26,997 nucleotides of DNA. Source: Chloroflexota bacterium. GTDB lineage: Bacteria; Chloroflexota; Dehalococcoidia; SM23-28-2; RBG-16-64-32. Position numbers and translations under genes: made by a program. Location: assembly GCA_022565075.1 (NCBI GenBank), contig JADFKG010000005.1, forward strand, positions 1 to 26,997, in the 5' to 3' direction. The notes beneath the pieces were generated by a model, which was given only the letters and a program-made list of their open reading frames with translations, did no database searches and was not told the origin of the DNA. How positions within the stretch are numbered: the first letter of the stretch is position 1; every line of letters starts with the position of its first letter. Below, piece by piece: positions 1-7,778 of this stretch.

Positions 1-71
1 GTGACGCGAAGACGCTGACCGGCCGCGTGGCGTACAGCCAGCCGCTGCTCAAGGAGCACGGCCAGCTCTAG
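1..71 (+). CDS. C-terminal end of a probable short-chain dehydrogenase/reductase (partial)
   Basis: Only the last 22 codons are in the window, in the frame starting at base 3 and ending in TAG at 69-71. The peptide ends TGRVAYSQPLLKEHGQL. I recognise this style of ending (TGRVAxSQxLLxEFG) from the extreme C-terminus of some SDR-family oxidoreductases, where the segment follows the Rossmann core. No catalytic residue is visible, so the family call rests on this short tail alone. It converges on the thiolase gene, with a hairpin between them. A catabolic SDR would suit the neighbouring acyl-CoA genes, but this is inference. Confidence 0.4.
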   Translation, partial: DAKTLTGRVAYSQPLLKEHGQL

Positions 72-147
72 CGCCCGCGGAAGACGGCCAAGCTTTCCAG
101 ACGAACCTCAGACGAGCCGTCGGGCCGTAGGGTAGCCCAACTTGTCC

Positions 148-170
148 CCCCTCTCCCCTTGGGAGAGGGG
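148..170. terminator. Perfect 10-bp hairpin between convergent genes
   Basis: CCCCTCTCCC (148-157) and GGGAGAGGGG (161-170) form a perfect 10-bp inverted repeat with a 3-nt loop. It lies between the converging stops at 71 and 194. There is no T-tract, so it may act as a bidirectional terminator or may be one copy of a dispersed repeat. Apart from this hairpin I see nothing in 72-193. Confidence 0.5.
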
Positions 171-193
171 CCGGGGGCGAGGGTCAGGCTTGG

Positions 194-1348
<1,155 letters not shown>

Positions 1349-1375
1349 TATGTCCTCCTTCAGGTTTGTGCCCTC

Positions 1376-1384
1376 ATTCTAGCA
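1376..1384 (-). promoter_or_regulatory. Extended -10 promoter for the thiolase
   Basis: The minus strand reads TGCTAGAAT: TGC directly before TAGAAT (5 of 6 to TATAAT). Transcription would start near 1369, leaving a leader of about 20 nt that contains the Shine-Dalgarno. I see no good -35, as is usual for extended -10 promoters. Confidence 0.5.
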
Positions 1385-1415
1385 GACGCTAAGCCACGAT
1401 CCTCAGTGATTCACG

Positions 1416-2261
1416 TCACCGAGGCGGCGGGCCCGGGCTGCCCGTGAAGTCGATGAACGCCACCGGCACGCCACACGCACCCGACTGGTTCACCGAGACG
1501 ATCCGGCCACCCTGCAGCGCCGGGTGCGGCTCGCCGACAGGATAGCCCTTCGCCTTGAGGTCTGCCGCCAGATCGTCGATCTCCGTGCACTCGAAGCACA
1601 GCCCAGCGATCTCGCCCGGCCGCGGCTCGGCGGGTCGCTCTGACGGCCCGATCACCTCGATCACAACGTCACCGGGCCGCATGAAAGCGAACGACGTCTC
1701 GCCGCGCTGGAACGTCCGCTTCGTCTCGATACCGAACCACGACGCCATCCGCTCGCTGATAGTAGCGGGGTGCGGCACGCGCAGCACGACGTGGTCGATG
1801 CGCTTGATACGGCTCTCCGTCGCTGGCCGGTCGCCCGTCAGCCCCTCTTCGGGCTCCACCACCTCCAGCTGCACCCCATCGAACGCGTCCGCCGCCAGGT
1901 AGCTCAAACGGCCCGTGAACCCGTCGCGCGGCTCCGGATCATCGAGCGCCACACCGCAGTCGCGCAGCTTCGCGACGTCGCCGTCCACGTCGTCGCTCCA
2001 CAGCGCGACGTGGTGCAAGCCTTCGCCGCGCTCCTCGATGAACTTCGCGAACGGCGAAGAGGCCTCGAGCGGCTGGATCAGCTCCAGATATCCTACGGAT
2101 CCATCGGAGCTCCCACCGGCCGCCAGCATCGCCGCCCGCACGCCTCTCGAGGGCATCTCACCTTCTTTAACGACGGGCAGGCCCAGCGCGTCGCGGTAGA
2201 GCCCGCATGCGGCCTCCAGGTCGCGCACGGCGATGCCCACGTGGTGGACGTCCCGGATCAT
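1416..2261 (-). CDS. Tandem VOC-fold protein (methylmalonyl-CoA epimerase/glyoxalase-like)
   Basis: This 281-residue protein contains two vicinal-oxygen-chelate domains. The first half (about 1-140) starts VHHVGIAVRDLEAA and continues with GLHHVAL and VQLEVVEPE. These are the spaced His/His/Glu metal-ligand elements of methylmalonyl-CoA epimerase-like glyoxalases. The second half (about 152-270) begins RIDHVVLRV and ends GVPVAFIDF, a second and more degenerate VOC module. Known families of this fold epimerise methylmalonyl-CoA, isomerise glutathione adducts or cleave aromatics; the substrate here cannot be told. It is followed by the thiolase on the same strand, which suggests an acyl-CoA role. 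The ATG at 2259-2261 has no convincing Shine-Dalgarno. A -10 sits six bases upstream, so the mRNA may be leaderless. Confidence 0.85.
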   Translation of the reverse strand: MIRDVHHVGIAVRDLEAACGLYRDALGLPVVKEGEMPSRGVRAAMLAAGGSSDGSVGYLELIQPLEASSPFAKFIEERGEGLHHVALWSDDVDGDVAKLRDCGVALDDPEPRDGFTGRLSYLAADAFDGVQLEVVEPEEGLTGDRPATESRIKRIDHVVLRVPHPATISERMASWFGIETKRTFQRGETSFAFMRPGDVVIEVIGPSERPAEPRPGEIAGLCFECTEIDDLAADLKAKGYPVGEPHPALQGGRIVSVNQSGACGVPVAFIDFTGSPGPPPR

Positions 2262-2267
2262 GGCCCG

Positions 2268-2276
2268 ATTCTAGCA
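2268..2276 (-). promoter_or_regulatory. Extended -10 giving a probable leaderless VOC transcript
   Basis: The minus strand reads TGCTAGAAT, identical to the element upstream of the thiolase. The -10 hexamer (2268-2273) ends six bases before the A of the ATG at 2261, so the usual start spacing puts +1 at or next to the start codon. This agrees with the lack of a ribosome binding site. Confidence 0.5.
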
Positions 2277-2351
2277 GGCGACCCCCACTGGCGACGCTCT
2301 GGGACGTTCGCTTACACTTGGCGGCGACAATCCCAATTGGAGGAGCCCGCA

Positions 2352-3380
2352 ATGAAGATCGAAACTACTGTCATGGCCTCCAGCATCGCGGCCTATGCCG
2401 AGCAGGCCCGCAGCCTGGAAGCGCTCGGCTACGACGCCGTCGTCGCCCCGGAGGCAGGACACGACCCCTTCCTGCCGCTGATGACGGTCGCCGAGCACAC
2501 CCAGACGCTGAAGTTCGGCACGGCCGTGGCCATCGCCTTTCCGCGCAGCCCGATGGTCACCGCCCAGCTCGCGTGGGACCTCCAGCGCTTCTCCGGCGGG
2601 CGCTTCATGCTCGGACTGGGCACACAGGTGAAAGGCCACAACGAGCGCCGCTACTCGACACCCTGGCCCTCGCCGCCCGGCCCGCGCCTGCGCGACTACC
2701 TCGTCACGCTGAAGGCGATCTTCAAGACGTTCCAGACGAATGAGCGCCCGTCTCACGAAGGGCCCCACTACCGCTTCTCGCTCATGTCGCCGTTCTTCAA
2801 CCCCGGCCCGAACAAGGACGGACACATCCCGATCTACATATCGGCCGTCAACCGCTACAACTGCCGGCTCGTCGGCGAACTCTGCGACGGCATCCGCATG
2901 CACCCCTTCAACACCGCCAGGTACACGAAGGAAGTGATCCTCCCGTCGATCGAAGAGGGAGCGAAGAAGGCCGGCCGGGACATCTCCGACATCGACCTCG
3001 TCGGTGGCAACTTCATCATCACCGGCGCCAACGAGGAAGAGGTCGAGCGAGCCAAGGGGCCGATCCGCCAGCAGCTCTCGTTTTATGCTTCGACGCGCGT
3101 CTACCACCCCGTGCTCGAAATCCACGGCTGGGAGGACACCGGCCAACAGCTCTTCCGCCTCTCGATGGAGGGCAAGTGGCCGGAGATGGCAGCCGCGATC
3201 ACGGACGAGATGATGGAAGAGTTCGCAATCATCGGCACCTACGACGAGTTGGTCCCGAAGATCAAAGCCCGCTTCGGCGGCGTCCTCAGCACGCTCGGCT
3301 TCGGCTTCGGCCTCGGCGCGCGCACCGCGCAGGACGACGAGCGCCTGACCGCGATCATCGACGAGCTGAAGCAGATCTGA
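2352..3380 (+). CDS. LLM-class (luciferase-like) flavin/F420-dependent oxidoreductase
   Basis: This 342-residue TIM-barrel protein belongs to the luciferase-like monooxygenase superfamily, whose members use reduced FMN or F420. It resembles the subgroup annotated as probable F420-dependent oxidoreductase (TIGR03617-like). Recognisable elements are the N-terminal YAEQARSLEALGYDAVVAPE, the strand LKFGTAVAIAFPRSP followed by DLQRFSGGRFMLGLGTQ (about 70-95), and the ISAVN and LVGELCDGIRMHPF segments in the second half of the barrel. The ATG at 2352 is preceded by GGAGGAG at 2339-2345; longer upstream reading is not supported. It overlaps the following hydrolase by one base (TGATG). The substrate is unknown. 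Such enzymes are expanded in some marine Chloroflexota, which fits the likely host but is not proof. Confidence 0.9.
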   Translation: MKIETTVMASSIAAYAEQARSLEALGYDAVVAPEAGHDPFLPLMTVAEHTQTLKFGTAVAIAFPRSPMVTAQLAWDLQRFSGGRFMLGLGTQVKGHNERRYSTPWPSPPGPRLRDYLVTLKAIFKTFQTNERPSHEGPHYRFSLMSPFFNPGPNKDGHIPIYISAVNRYNCRLVGELCDGIRMHPFNTARYTKEVILPSIEEGAKKAGRDISDIDLVGGNFIITGANEEEVERAKGPIRQQLSFYASTRVYHPVLEIHGWEDTGQQLFRLSMEGKWPEMAAAITDEMMEEFAIIGTYDELVPKIKARFGGVLSTLGFGFGLGARTAQDDERLTAIIDELKQI

Positions 3381-4249
3381 TGGCCGCAGCGTCTCCCCGC
3401 GACGACTACGCCGCCCTGCCTGGGCGCGGCATTCGCCTGCACTACCGGGACTGGGGCGGCGACGGCCCGCCCTTGCTACTGCTACACGGCCTCTCCTCCA
3501 ACAGCCGCATCTGGGACCTGACAGCGCCACTCCTGATCGAGCGCTTTCACGTCGTCGCCCTCGACCAGCGCAGTCACGGCCGCAGCGACCAGCCTGACGA
3601 CGGCTACGGCTTCGGCGACGTCACGGCTGACCTCCAGGCGTTCATCGAAACGCTCGCCATCGAGTCGCCGACGATCGTGGGTCACTCCTGGGGCGCCAAC
3701 GTCGCGCTCACGTACGCCGTCGCCCACCCCGATGCCGTCCGCTCAATCGTCCTCGTCGACGGCGGCGTCGTCGACATCTCAGAGCACAGTACCTGGGACG
3801 AGGCTGAGCCACGCATGCGGCCGCCCGAGATCGACGGCATGCCCGTTGAGACGATGGTCGGCTTCATGCGCCGCTGGCCGCAGCTAAAGGACATCTGGAG
3901 CGACGAGTTGCAAGAGATGGTGCTGGCCAACTTCACCATCCGCGAGGACGGCACGATCGCCCGCCCCCTGACGATCGAAAACCACATGAAGATCGCCCGC
4001 GCCATCTTCGATATGCGCCCGGCCGATCTCCTCGAGAAGCTAGCCTGCCCACTCCTGGTGATCTCCTGTCAGCAGGAGCCCACAAACGACGAGGCCAGGC
4101 GGTGGCAGAAGCTCCGCGAAGACGGCCTCAAGGCCCTCGGCCGCGTCGCGCCGGACGCCCGCGTCGTCGTCATGAAGGACACGATCCACGACGTGCCGAT
4201 CCAGCGGCCAGAGGAGCTGGCGAAGCAGATCTCTGACTTCGCCGAATAA
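3380..4249 (+). CDS. Alpha/beta-fold hydrolase
   Basis: This 289-residue protein is of typical length for a serine alpha/beta hydrolase. The oxyanion strand LLLLHGLSSNSRIWD is at about 32-46, the nucleophile is S103 in VGHSWGANVAL, and the catalytic histidine is H270 in DTIHDVPIQRP near the C-terminus. No signal peptide is visible, so it should be cytoplasmic. The ATG overlaps the stop of the luciferase-like gene as TGATG, so the two are translationally coupled and probably act in one pathway, for example oxidation followed by ester or ring hydrolysis. The ester, lactone, epoxide or C-C bond acted on cannot be read from the sequence. Confidence 0.92.
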   Translation: MAAASPRDDYAALPGRGIRLHYRDWGGDGPPLLLLHGLSSNSRIWDLTAPLLIERFHVVALDQRSHGRSDQPDDGYGFGDVTADLQAFIETLAIESPTIVGHSWGANVALTYAVAHPDAVRSIVLVDGGVVDISEHSTWDEAEPRMRPPEIDGMPVETMVGFMRRWPQLKDIWSDELQEMVLANFTIREDGTIARPLTIENHMKIARAIFDMRPADLLEKLACPLLVISCQQEPTNDEARRWQKLREDGLKALGRVAPDARVVVMKDTIHDVPIQRPEELAKQISDFAE

Positions 4250-4252
4250 GCC

Positions 4253-4278
4253 GGGGCGGACCGTTCCCGGCCCGCCCC
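4253..4278. terminator. Bidirectional hairpin terminator between convergent genes
   Basis: GGGGCGG (4253-4259) pairs with CCGCCCC (4272-4278). After one mismatch, CCG (4261-4263) pairs with CGG (4268-4270) around a TTCC loop. It sits in the 57-bp gap between the convergent hydrolase and AAA+ genes. No U-tract follows on either strand. Confidence 0.6.
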
Positions 4279-4306
4279 TGACTCACCTACGTTGCGCTGG
4301 TTGCGC

Positions 4307-5845
4307 TTAGTCGTCGAAGTCCTCTGTCTCCGCCCCATTCGTGATGAAAAGCGAGATCGCCTTGTCGAACGACTCCCGGCTCAGCACCGACTTCGTGCCG
4401 TCAAAGGCGGCACTCTCAATCAAAATGTCGACGAGGTCGCGTGCATGGCTCGCCCGCGGCTTCAGGGCCTGCTCCTCGAACAGCTTCTCAATTGCGTACT
4501 CGATCGCGTCGTCCTCCACCGGGACCGCCTTCGCGCGGCACTCGCGGCGCAGGATCTCGCCGAAGTTCGCCGGGCTGGGGTTGGGAATGCGCACCTTGTA
4601 CAGAATGCGCCGCAGTAGCGCGTCGTCCGCCACCTCGCGCACGCGCGCGTTCGTGGCGAACAGCAGCTGCAGCCTGAAGGGAACAGTCAGCTTCTCGCCG
4701 GTCACCAGGCTGAGCGAGTCCCAGCCGCGCTCCAGCGGGATCAGCCAGCGCGTCAGCAGATCCGTCGTCGTCACGCGCTGACGGCCGAAGTCGTCCACCA
4801 CCAGCACGCCGTTTTGCGCCTTGATGTGCGCCGGCGCCTGGTAGAAACGCGCCTGTGGGTCGTATGCCAGGTCCAGCGCGCTGCGGTCCATCTCGGCACC
4901 GAGGACGATCGCCGGCCGGCGCACCTTCACCCAGCGCTGGTCGAAGTCTGACTTCTCCTCCGGCTCATCCGAATCCTCATCGAGCGGAATGTGGATCGAC
5001 GGGTCGAATACGCGGATCACCTGCCCGTAGGCGTAGATCGCGAACGGCACGTAAGAGTGACCGGGCAGCCCCTTCGAGAAGCTCTCCAGGATCACCGACT
5101 TACCGTTGCCGGACGGCCCGTAAAAGAGGCTCGTCTTGCCAGAAAACAGGGCGCGCGCCACCGCATCCGAGACCTCGCTCGTTAGCACCAGCTCCTTCAC
5201 CGCCTCCGTGATCTCGTGGCGGCTCACCTCTTGCTTCTCCTCAAACAGCTTCTGCATCACGCTCGAGTACTGATCCGCGGTTACTGGTGCCGGGCCAGCG
5301 TAGCGAGTGCGCTCCAGCGCCTCTGAGACGCGCGCCTGACCCCTCTCGGACAGACGGTAGCGGTAGTTTCCGGTGTAGAGGTCGGACTGGCTGAGAACGA
5401 CGACCAGCCGCTCCTCGCTGAGCGCCTCCAGGATCTGGGAGACGATCTCTCCTGCCAGCCCCAACCGCTTCGCCAGCTGCGCCATCGAGGGTGTGCCGGA
5501 GTAGTGCATGATCTTCAAAACGAGGTCCATCAGGAACGCCTTTGAAAGACCGACCTCGGCGAATGAGCGCGGCGCACGCAGGAACGATCCATCGTCGTCC
5601 TGCTCCGGCGCCTCGGCAACGGTCGCCATCGTGCGCGTGATGAACTGCGACATAGAGTCGCTGTACTCATCAGCGGGCGCATCGGTCGCCGAGTCGGTCG
5701 CCGAGTCGGTCGCCGAGTCGCGAGACAAGAACGAGGGCACTACCCTCGTCCCCTGGACCGCGCGGGCAGGCTCGTCCGAGTCCGGCGCGGGCGCAGCGTC
5801 ATCCGGGTTGATGCTCTCGTCTTTGAACGTCGATTCGGTCTCCAT
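4307..5845 (-). CDS. Winged-helix AAA+ ATPase of unknown function
   Basis: I place the start at the ATG at 5843-5845 (512 residues) because GAGG lies six bases upstream; the frame stays open to 5977 but that part overlaps the intergenic control region. Residues 1-85 are acidic and disordered with a triple SATD repeat. About 105-170 forms a helical/winged-helix region (SMAQLAKRLGLAGEIVSQILEAL, then a YRYRLSERGQ wing). The AAA+ core has Walker A GPSGNGKS (243-250), Walker B VLVVDDFGRQ (346-355) and sensor-1 LLFATNAR (about 395-402). A C-terminal lid domain follows. The second Walker B acidic residue is Asp rather than Glu. I know related proteins only as AAA family ATPases with no assigned role. 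It is divergent from rex across a shared region with a Rex-like site, so redox control is possible. The function is not assigned. Confidence 0.85.
   Translation of the reverse strand: METESTFKDESINPDDAAPAPDSDEPARAVQGTRVVPSFLSRDSATDSATDSATDAPADEYSDSMSQFITRTMATVAEAPEQDDDGSFLRAPRSFAEVGLSKAFLMDLVLKIMHYSGTPSMAQLAKRLGLAGEIVSQILEALSEERLVVVLSQSDLYTGNYRYRLSERGQARVSEALERTRYAGPAPVTADQYSSVMQKLFEEKQEVSRHEITEAVKELVLTSEVSDAVARALFSGKTSLFYGPSGNGKSVILESFSKGLPGHSYVPFAIYAYGQVIRVFDPSIHIPLDEDSDEPEEKSDFDQRWVKVRRPAIVLGAEMDRSALDLAYDPQARFYQAPAHIKAQNGVLVVDDFGRQRVTTTDLLTRWLIPLERGWDSLSLVTGEKLTVPFRLQLLFATNARVREVADDALLRRILYKVRIPNPSPANFGEILRRECRAKAVPVEDDAIEYAIEKLFEEQALKPRASHARDLVDILIESAAFDGTKSVLSRESFDKAISLFITNGAETEDFDD
5682..5717. 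repeat. Three perfect copies of a 12-bp tandem repeat inside the AAA+ gene
   Basis: TCGGTCGCCGAG occurs three times in a row at 5682-5693, 5694-5705 and 5706-5717. On the coding strand it encodes SATD repeats in the disordered N-terminal region. The unit is a multiple of three, so gain or loss of copies keeps the frame. Confidence 0.9.
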
Positions 5846-5961
5846 AGTCACCTCGTGTCCTTCCGGATTCGCCTGCTCTGCCCACTCACCAGGGGCCATC
5901 AACTTAGACGCCGCAGCGGGGGCACTCGTTACCGCAGTTCGACAGCGGCAGCGGCCAACGT

Positions 5962-5979
5962 TTGTATTTTTCTGCACAA
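5962..5979. promoter_or_regulatory. Candidate Rex operator between rex and the AAA+ gene
   Basis: TTGTATTTTTCTGCACAA matches the Rex operator consensus TTGTGA-N6-TCACAA at 9 of 12 fixed positions, with both outer ends intact. It begins 22 bp before and ends 4 bp before the -35 of the rex promoter, and lies 117 bp upstream of the AAA+ start. Rex proteins commonly regulate their own genes, so the location is sensible. A site just upstream of -35 could also act on the divergent gene. Confidence 0.5.
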
Positions 5980-5983
5980 GCTA

Positions 5984-6013
5984 TTGACCTTGAATCTCGG
6001 CGGATGCTATAAG
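5984..6013 (+). promoter_or_regulatory. Promoter of rex
   Basis: TTGACC (5984-5989) and TATAAG (6008-6013) are separated by 18 bp, with TGC immediately before the -10. Transcription would start near 6020, giving a leader of about 50 nt. The leader contains TTCGT (6030-6034) and ACGAA (6045-6049), an inverted repeat of unknown meaning. Confidence 0.65.
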
Positions 6014-6070
6014 AAGGCCAGAGTATTGTTTCGTGATCGACTAGACGAATAGTGACTATAGGGTATATCA

Positions 6071-6703
6071 ATGGAAATCCCACCAGTTGTAATCGACCGG
6101 CTCCCGCTCTACGCCCGCGCCCTCGCCGGCCTTGAGGCCACGGGGCGCGAGGTGGTCAGCTCGCAGGACCTCGGATACCAGCTCAACGTCACGCCTGCCC
6201 AGATCCGCAAAGACCTCAGCTACTTCGGGCGCTTCGGCAAACAGGGCCGCGGCTACAACGTCCGCAGGCTCCTCGAAGAGCTGCGCAGCATCCTCGGCCT
6301 CAACCGCCAGTGGCGGATGGCGCTCGTCGGCACAGGCCGCCTGGGACGCGCCATCCTGGGCTACGAAGGGTTCGGACCGCAAGGCTTCCGCATCGTCGAG
6401 ACGTTCGACTCAGACCCCGAGTGGGTCGGCAAGGAGATCAACGGCCTCACGATCAAGGACGCTGTCGATCTCGAAGAGGTGTTGCGCGTGAGCCCCGTCG
6501 ACGTCGGCATCGTCGCTGTCCCTGCCGAAACCGCGCAGACCGTGATCGACCGGCTCGTCGCCTGCGGCGTGCAGGCGATCCTCAACTACGCGCCGATAGC
6601 CGCCCACGTGCCACCATCGGTCCACATCAAGCGCATCGACCCGGTTCTCGCCCTGCAGGGCATGACCTACTACCTCAAGGCCGCCGCGGCCCCACGGAAG
6701 TAG
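6071..6703 (+). CDS. rex: Redox-sensing transcriptional repressor Rex
   Basis: Rex binds DNA when the NADH/NAD+ ratio is low and releases it when NADH binds, so it controls respiratory, fermentative and energy genes. The 210 residues are the usual length. The N-terminal winged helix carries the recognition segment TPAQIRKDLSYFGRFGKQGRGYNV (residues 41-64). The C-terminal Rossmann domain starts at ALVGTGRLGRAI (84-95) with the GxGxxG dinucleotide loop. ILNYAPIAAHVP is the conserved late strand and the last helix is the dimer swap. Its promoter and a nearby operator-like site suggest autoregulation. Similar sites lie before the ATP synthase and etfBA genes in this window. The start ATG at 6071 has a weak AGGG upstream. 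Confidence 0.97.
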   Translation: MEIPPVVIDRLPLYARALAGLEATGREVVSSQDLGYQLNVTPAQIRKDLSYFGRFGKQGRGYNVRRLLEELRSILGLNRQWRMALVGTGRLGRAILGYEGFGPQGFRIVETFDSDPEWVGKEINGLTIKDAVDLEEVLRVSPVDVGIVAVPAETAQTVIDRLVACGVQAILNYAPIAAHVPPSVHIKRIDPVLALQGMTYYLKAAAAPRK

Positions 6704-6718
6704 CGTCTTCGCGTCGCC

Positions 6719-6756
6719 CCTCTAGCCGTCTTCGCTGTAGCGCGTGATGCTAGAGG
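6719..6756. terminator. Inverted repeat between rex and mreB, possible bidirectional terminator
   Basis: CCTCTAGC (6719-6726) and GCTAGAGG (6749-6756) form a perfect 8-bp inverted repeat with a 22-nt loop that itself contains CGC-TGTA-GCG. It overlaps the mreB stop codon at 6750-6752. No U-tract is present, so termination is only suggested. Confidence 0.4.
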
Positions 6757-7778
6757 CTGACCAGCCACTCACCCTCGGCCGGCTGTGCCCGCTTGATCAG
6801 GTCAAGATGCTCCAGCGCTATTCCCGCACCCAGCGCCACACACTCCATCGGGTTGTCCGCCACGTAGCAAGGAATCCCGATCTCCTGCGTAATCAGCCGG
6901 TCCAGGTTTCGCAGCATGCCCGTCCCACCGGACAACACGATTCCGCGGTCGACAACATCAGAGGCCAGCTCCGGCGGCGTCCGTTCCAGGACAGCCCGCG
7001 CCGCGCCGACGATCGACTGCAGCGGGTCCGCCATCGCCTGCGTCACGTCCGACGACGTCACGGTGATCGTGCGCGGCAGCCCGGTGATCTGATCCCGGCC
7101 GCGAACCTGATACGTGAGCTCTTCGTCCAGCGGCATCGCACTACCGATCGCGATCTTCAACTCCTCCGCCGTCCGGTCGCCGATGACGAGGTTGTGGCGC
7201 CGCTTCACGTATGCGGCGATGGCGTCGTCCAGGCGATCACCGGCAACGCGGACACTCTCGCTGACGACGATGCCGTACATCGAGATCACAGCCGCCTCAG
7301 TGCGGCCGCCGCCAACGTCGACGACCATGTGTCCCTGCGGGATGTGCACGGGAATACGCGCGCCGATCGCGGCCGCCAGCGGCTCCGGGATCAGGTGCGC
7401 CGGCCTCCGTGCCCCAGCCGCTTCGGCAGCGTCCTGCACGGCACGCTGCTCGACGCCCGTGACGCCGGCTGGCACGCAAATCATCACTTCGGGCTTGATC
7501 ATCGAGATGCGGCCCATCACGCGTCTGATGAAGTAGCGAAGCATCGCCTCCGTCGTCACGTAGTCGGCTATCACGCCTTCCCGCATCGGGCGCACGACGC
7601 TGATCGAGCCGGGCGTGCGGCCCAGCATCTCTCGCGCTTCTTTGCCGACCGCAACGATGCTATTGTCGCGCGTCGCCACCGCCACGACCGAGGGCTCCGC
7701 GATCACAATGCCTCGGCCCTTCACGTACACGAGCACGTTCGCCGTCCCCAGATCCACCCCGATTCGCTTCCCTAGCAT
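6750..7778 (-). CDS. mreB: Rod shape-determining protein MreB/Mbl
   Basis: MreB is the bacterial actin that forms membrane-bound filaments and guides the elongation machinery of the cell wall. At 342 residues it has the family length. The phosphate-1 loop is GVDLGTANVLVY (about 7-18), the phosphate-2 loop is VVDVGGGRTEAAVIS, and the adenosine motif is IVLSGGTGMLRN near residue 290. The ATG (7776-7778) shares a base with the murA stop codon (TAATG), so the two are translationally coupled. It is the last gene of the atp-murA-mreB block. The neighbouring mreC/mreD genes are not here, so it could be an Mbl-type paralogue. Its presence implies a peptidoglycan-bearing, probably rod-shaped cell. Confidence 0.93.
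   Translation of the reverse strand: MLGKRIGVDLGTANVLVYVKGRGIVIAEPSVVAVATRDNSIVAVGKEAREMLGRTPGSISVVRPMREGVIADYVTTEAMLRYFIRRVMGRISMIKPEVMICVPAGVTGVEQRAVQDAAEAAGARRPAHLIPEPLAAAIGARIPVHIPQGHMVVDVGGGRTEAAVISMYGIVVSESVRVAGDRLDDAIAAYVKRRHNLVIGDRTAEELKIAIGSAMPLDEELTYQVRGRDQITGLPRTITVTSSDVTQAMADPLQSIVGAARAVLERTPPELASDVVDRGIVLSGGTGMLRNLDRLITQEIGIPCYVADNPMECVALGAGIALEHLDLIKRAQPAEGEWLVSL

Noticed and set aside
2271..3530. Minus-strand open frame of 419 codons
   Set aside because: Antisense to the luciferase-like gene and the hydrolase start; Arg/Asp/Val-rich shadow.
5846..5977. N-terminal extension of the AAA+ gene
   Set aside because: It would run into the Rex-like site and lacks a ribosome site, whereas the ATG at 5845 has GAGG at good spacing.
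6030..6049. TTCGT-N10-ACGAA inverted repeat in the rex leader as a second operator
   Set aside because: It does not resemble the Rex consensus and five matching bases per arm are too few to call a site.
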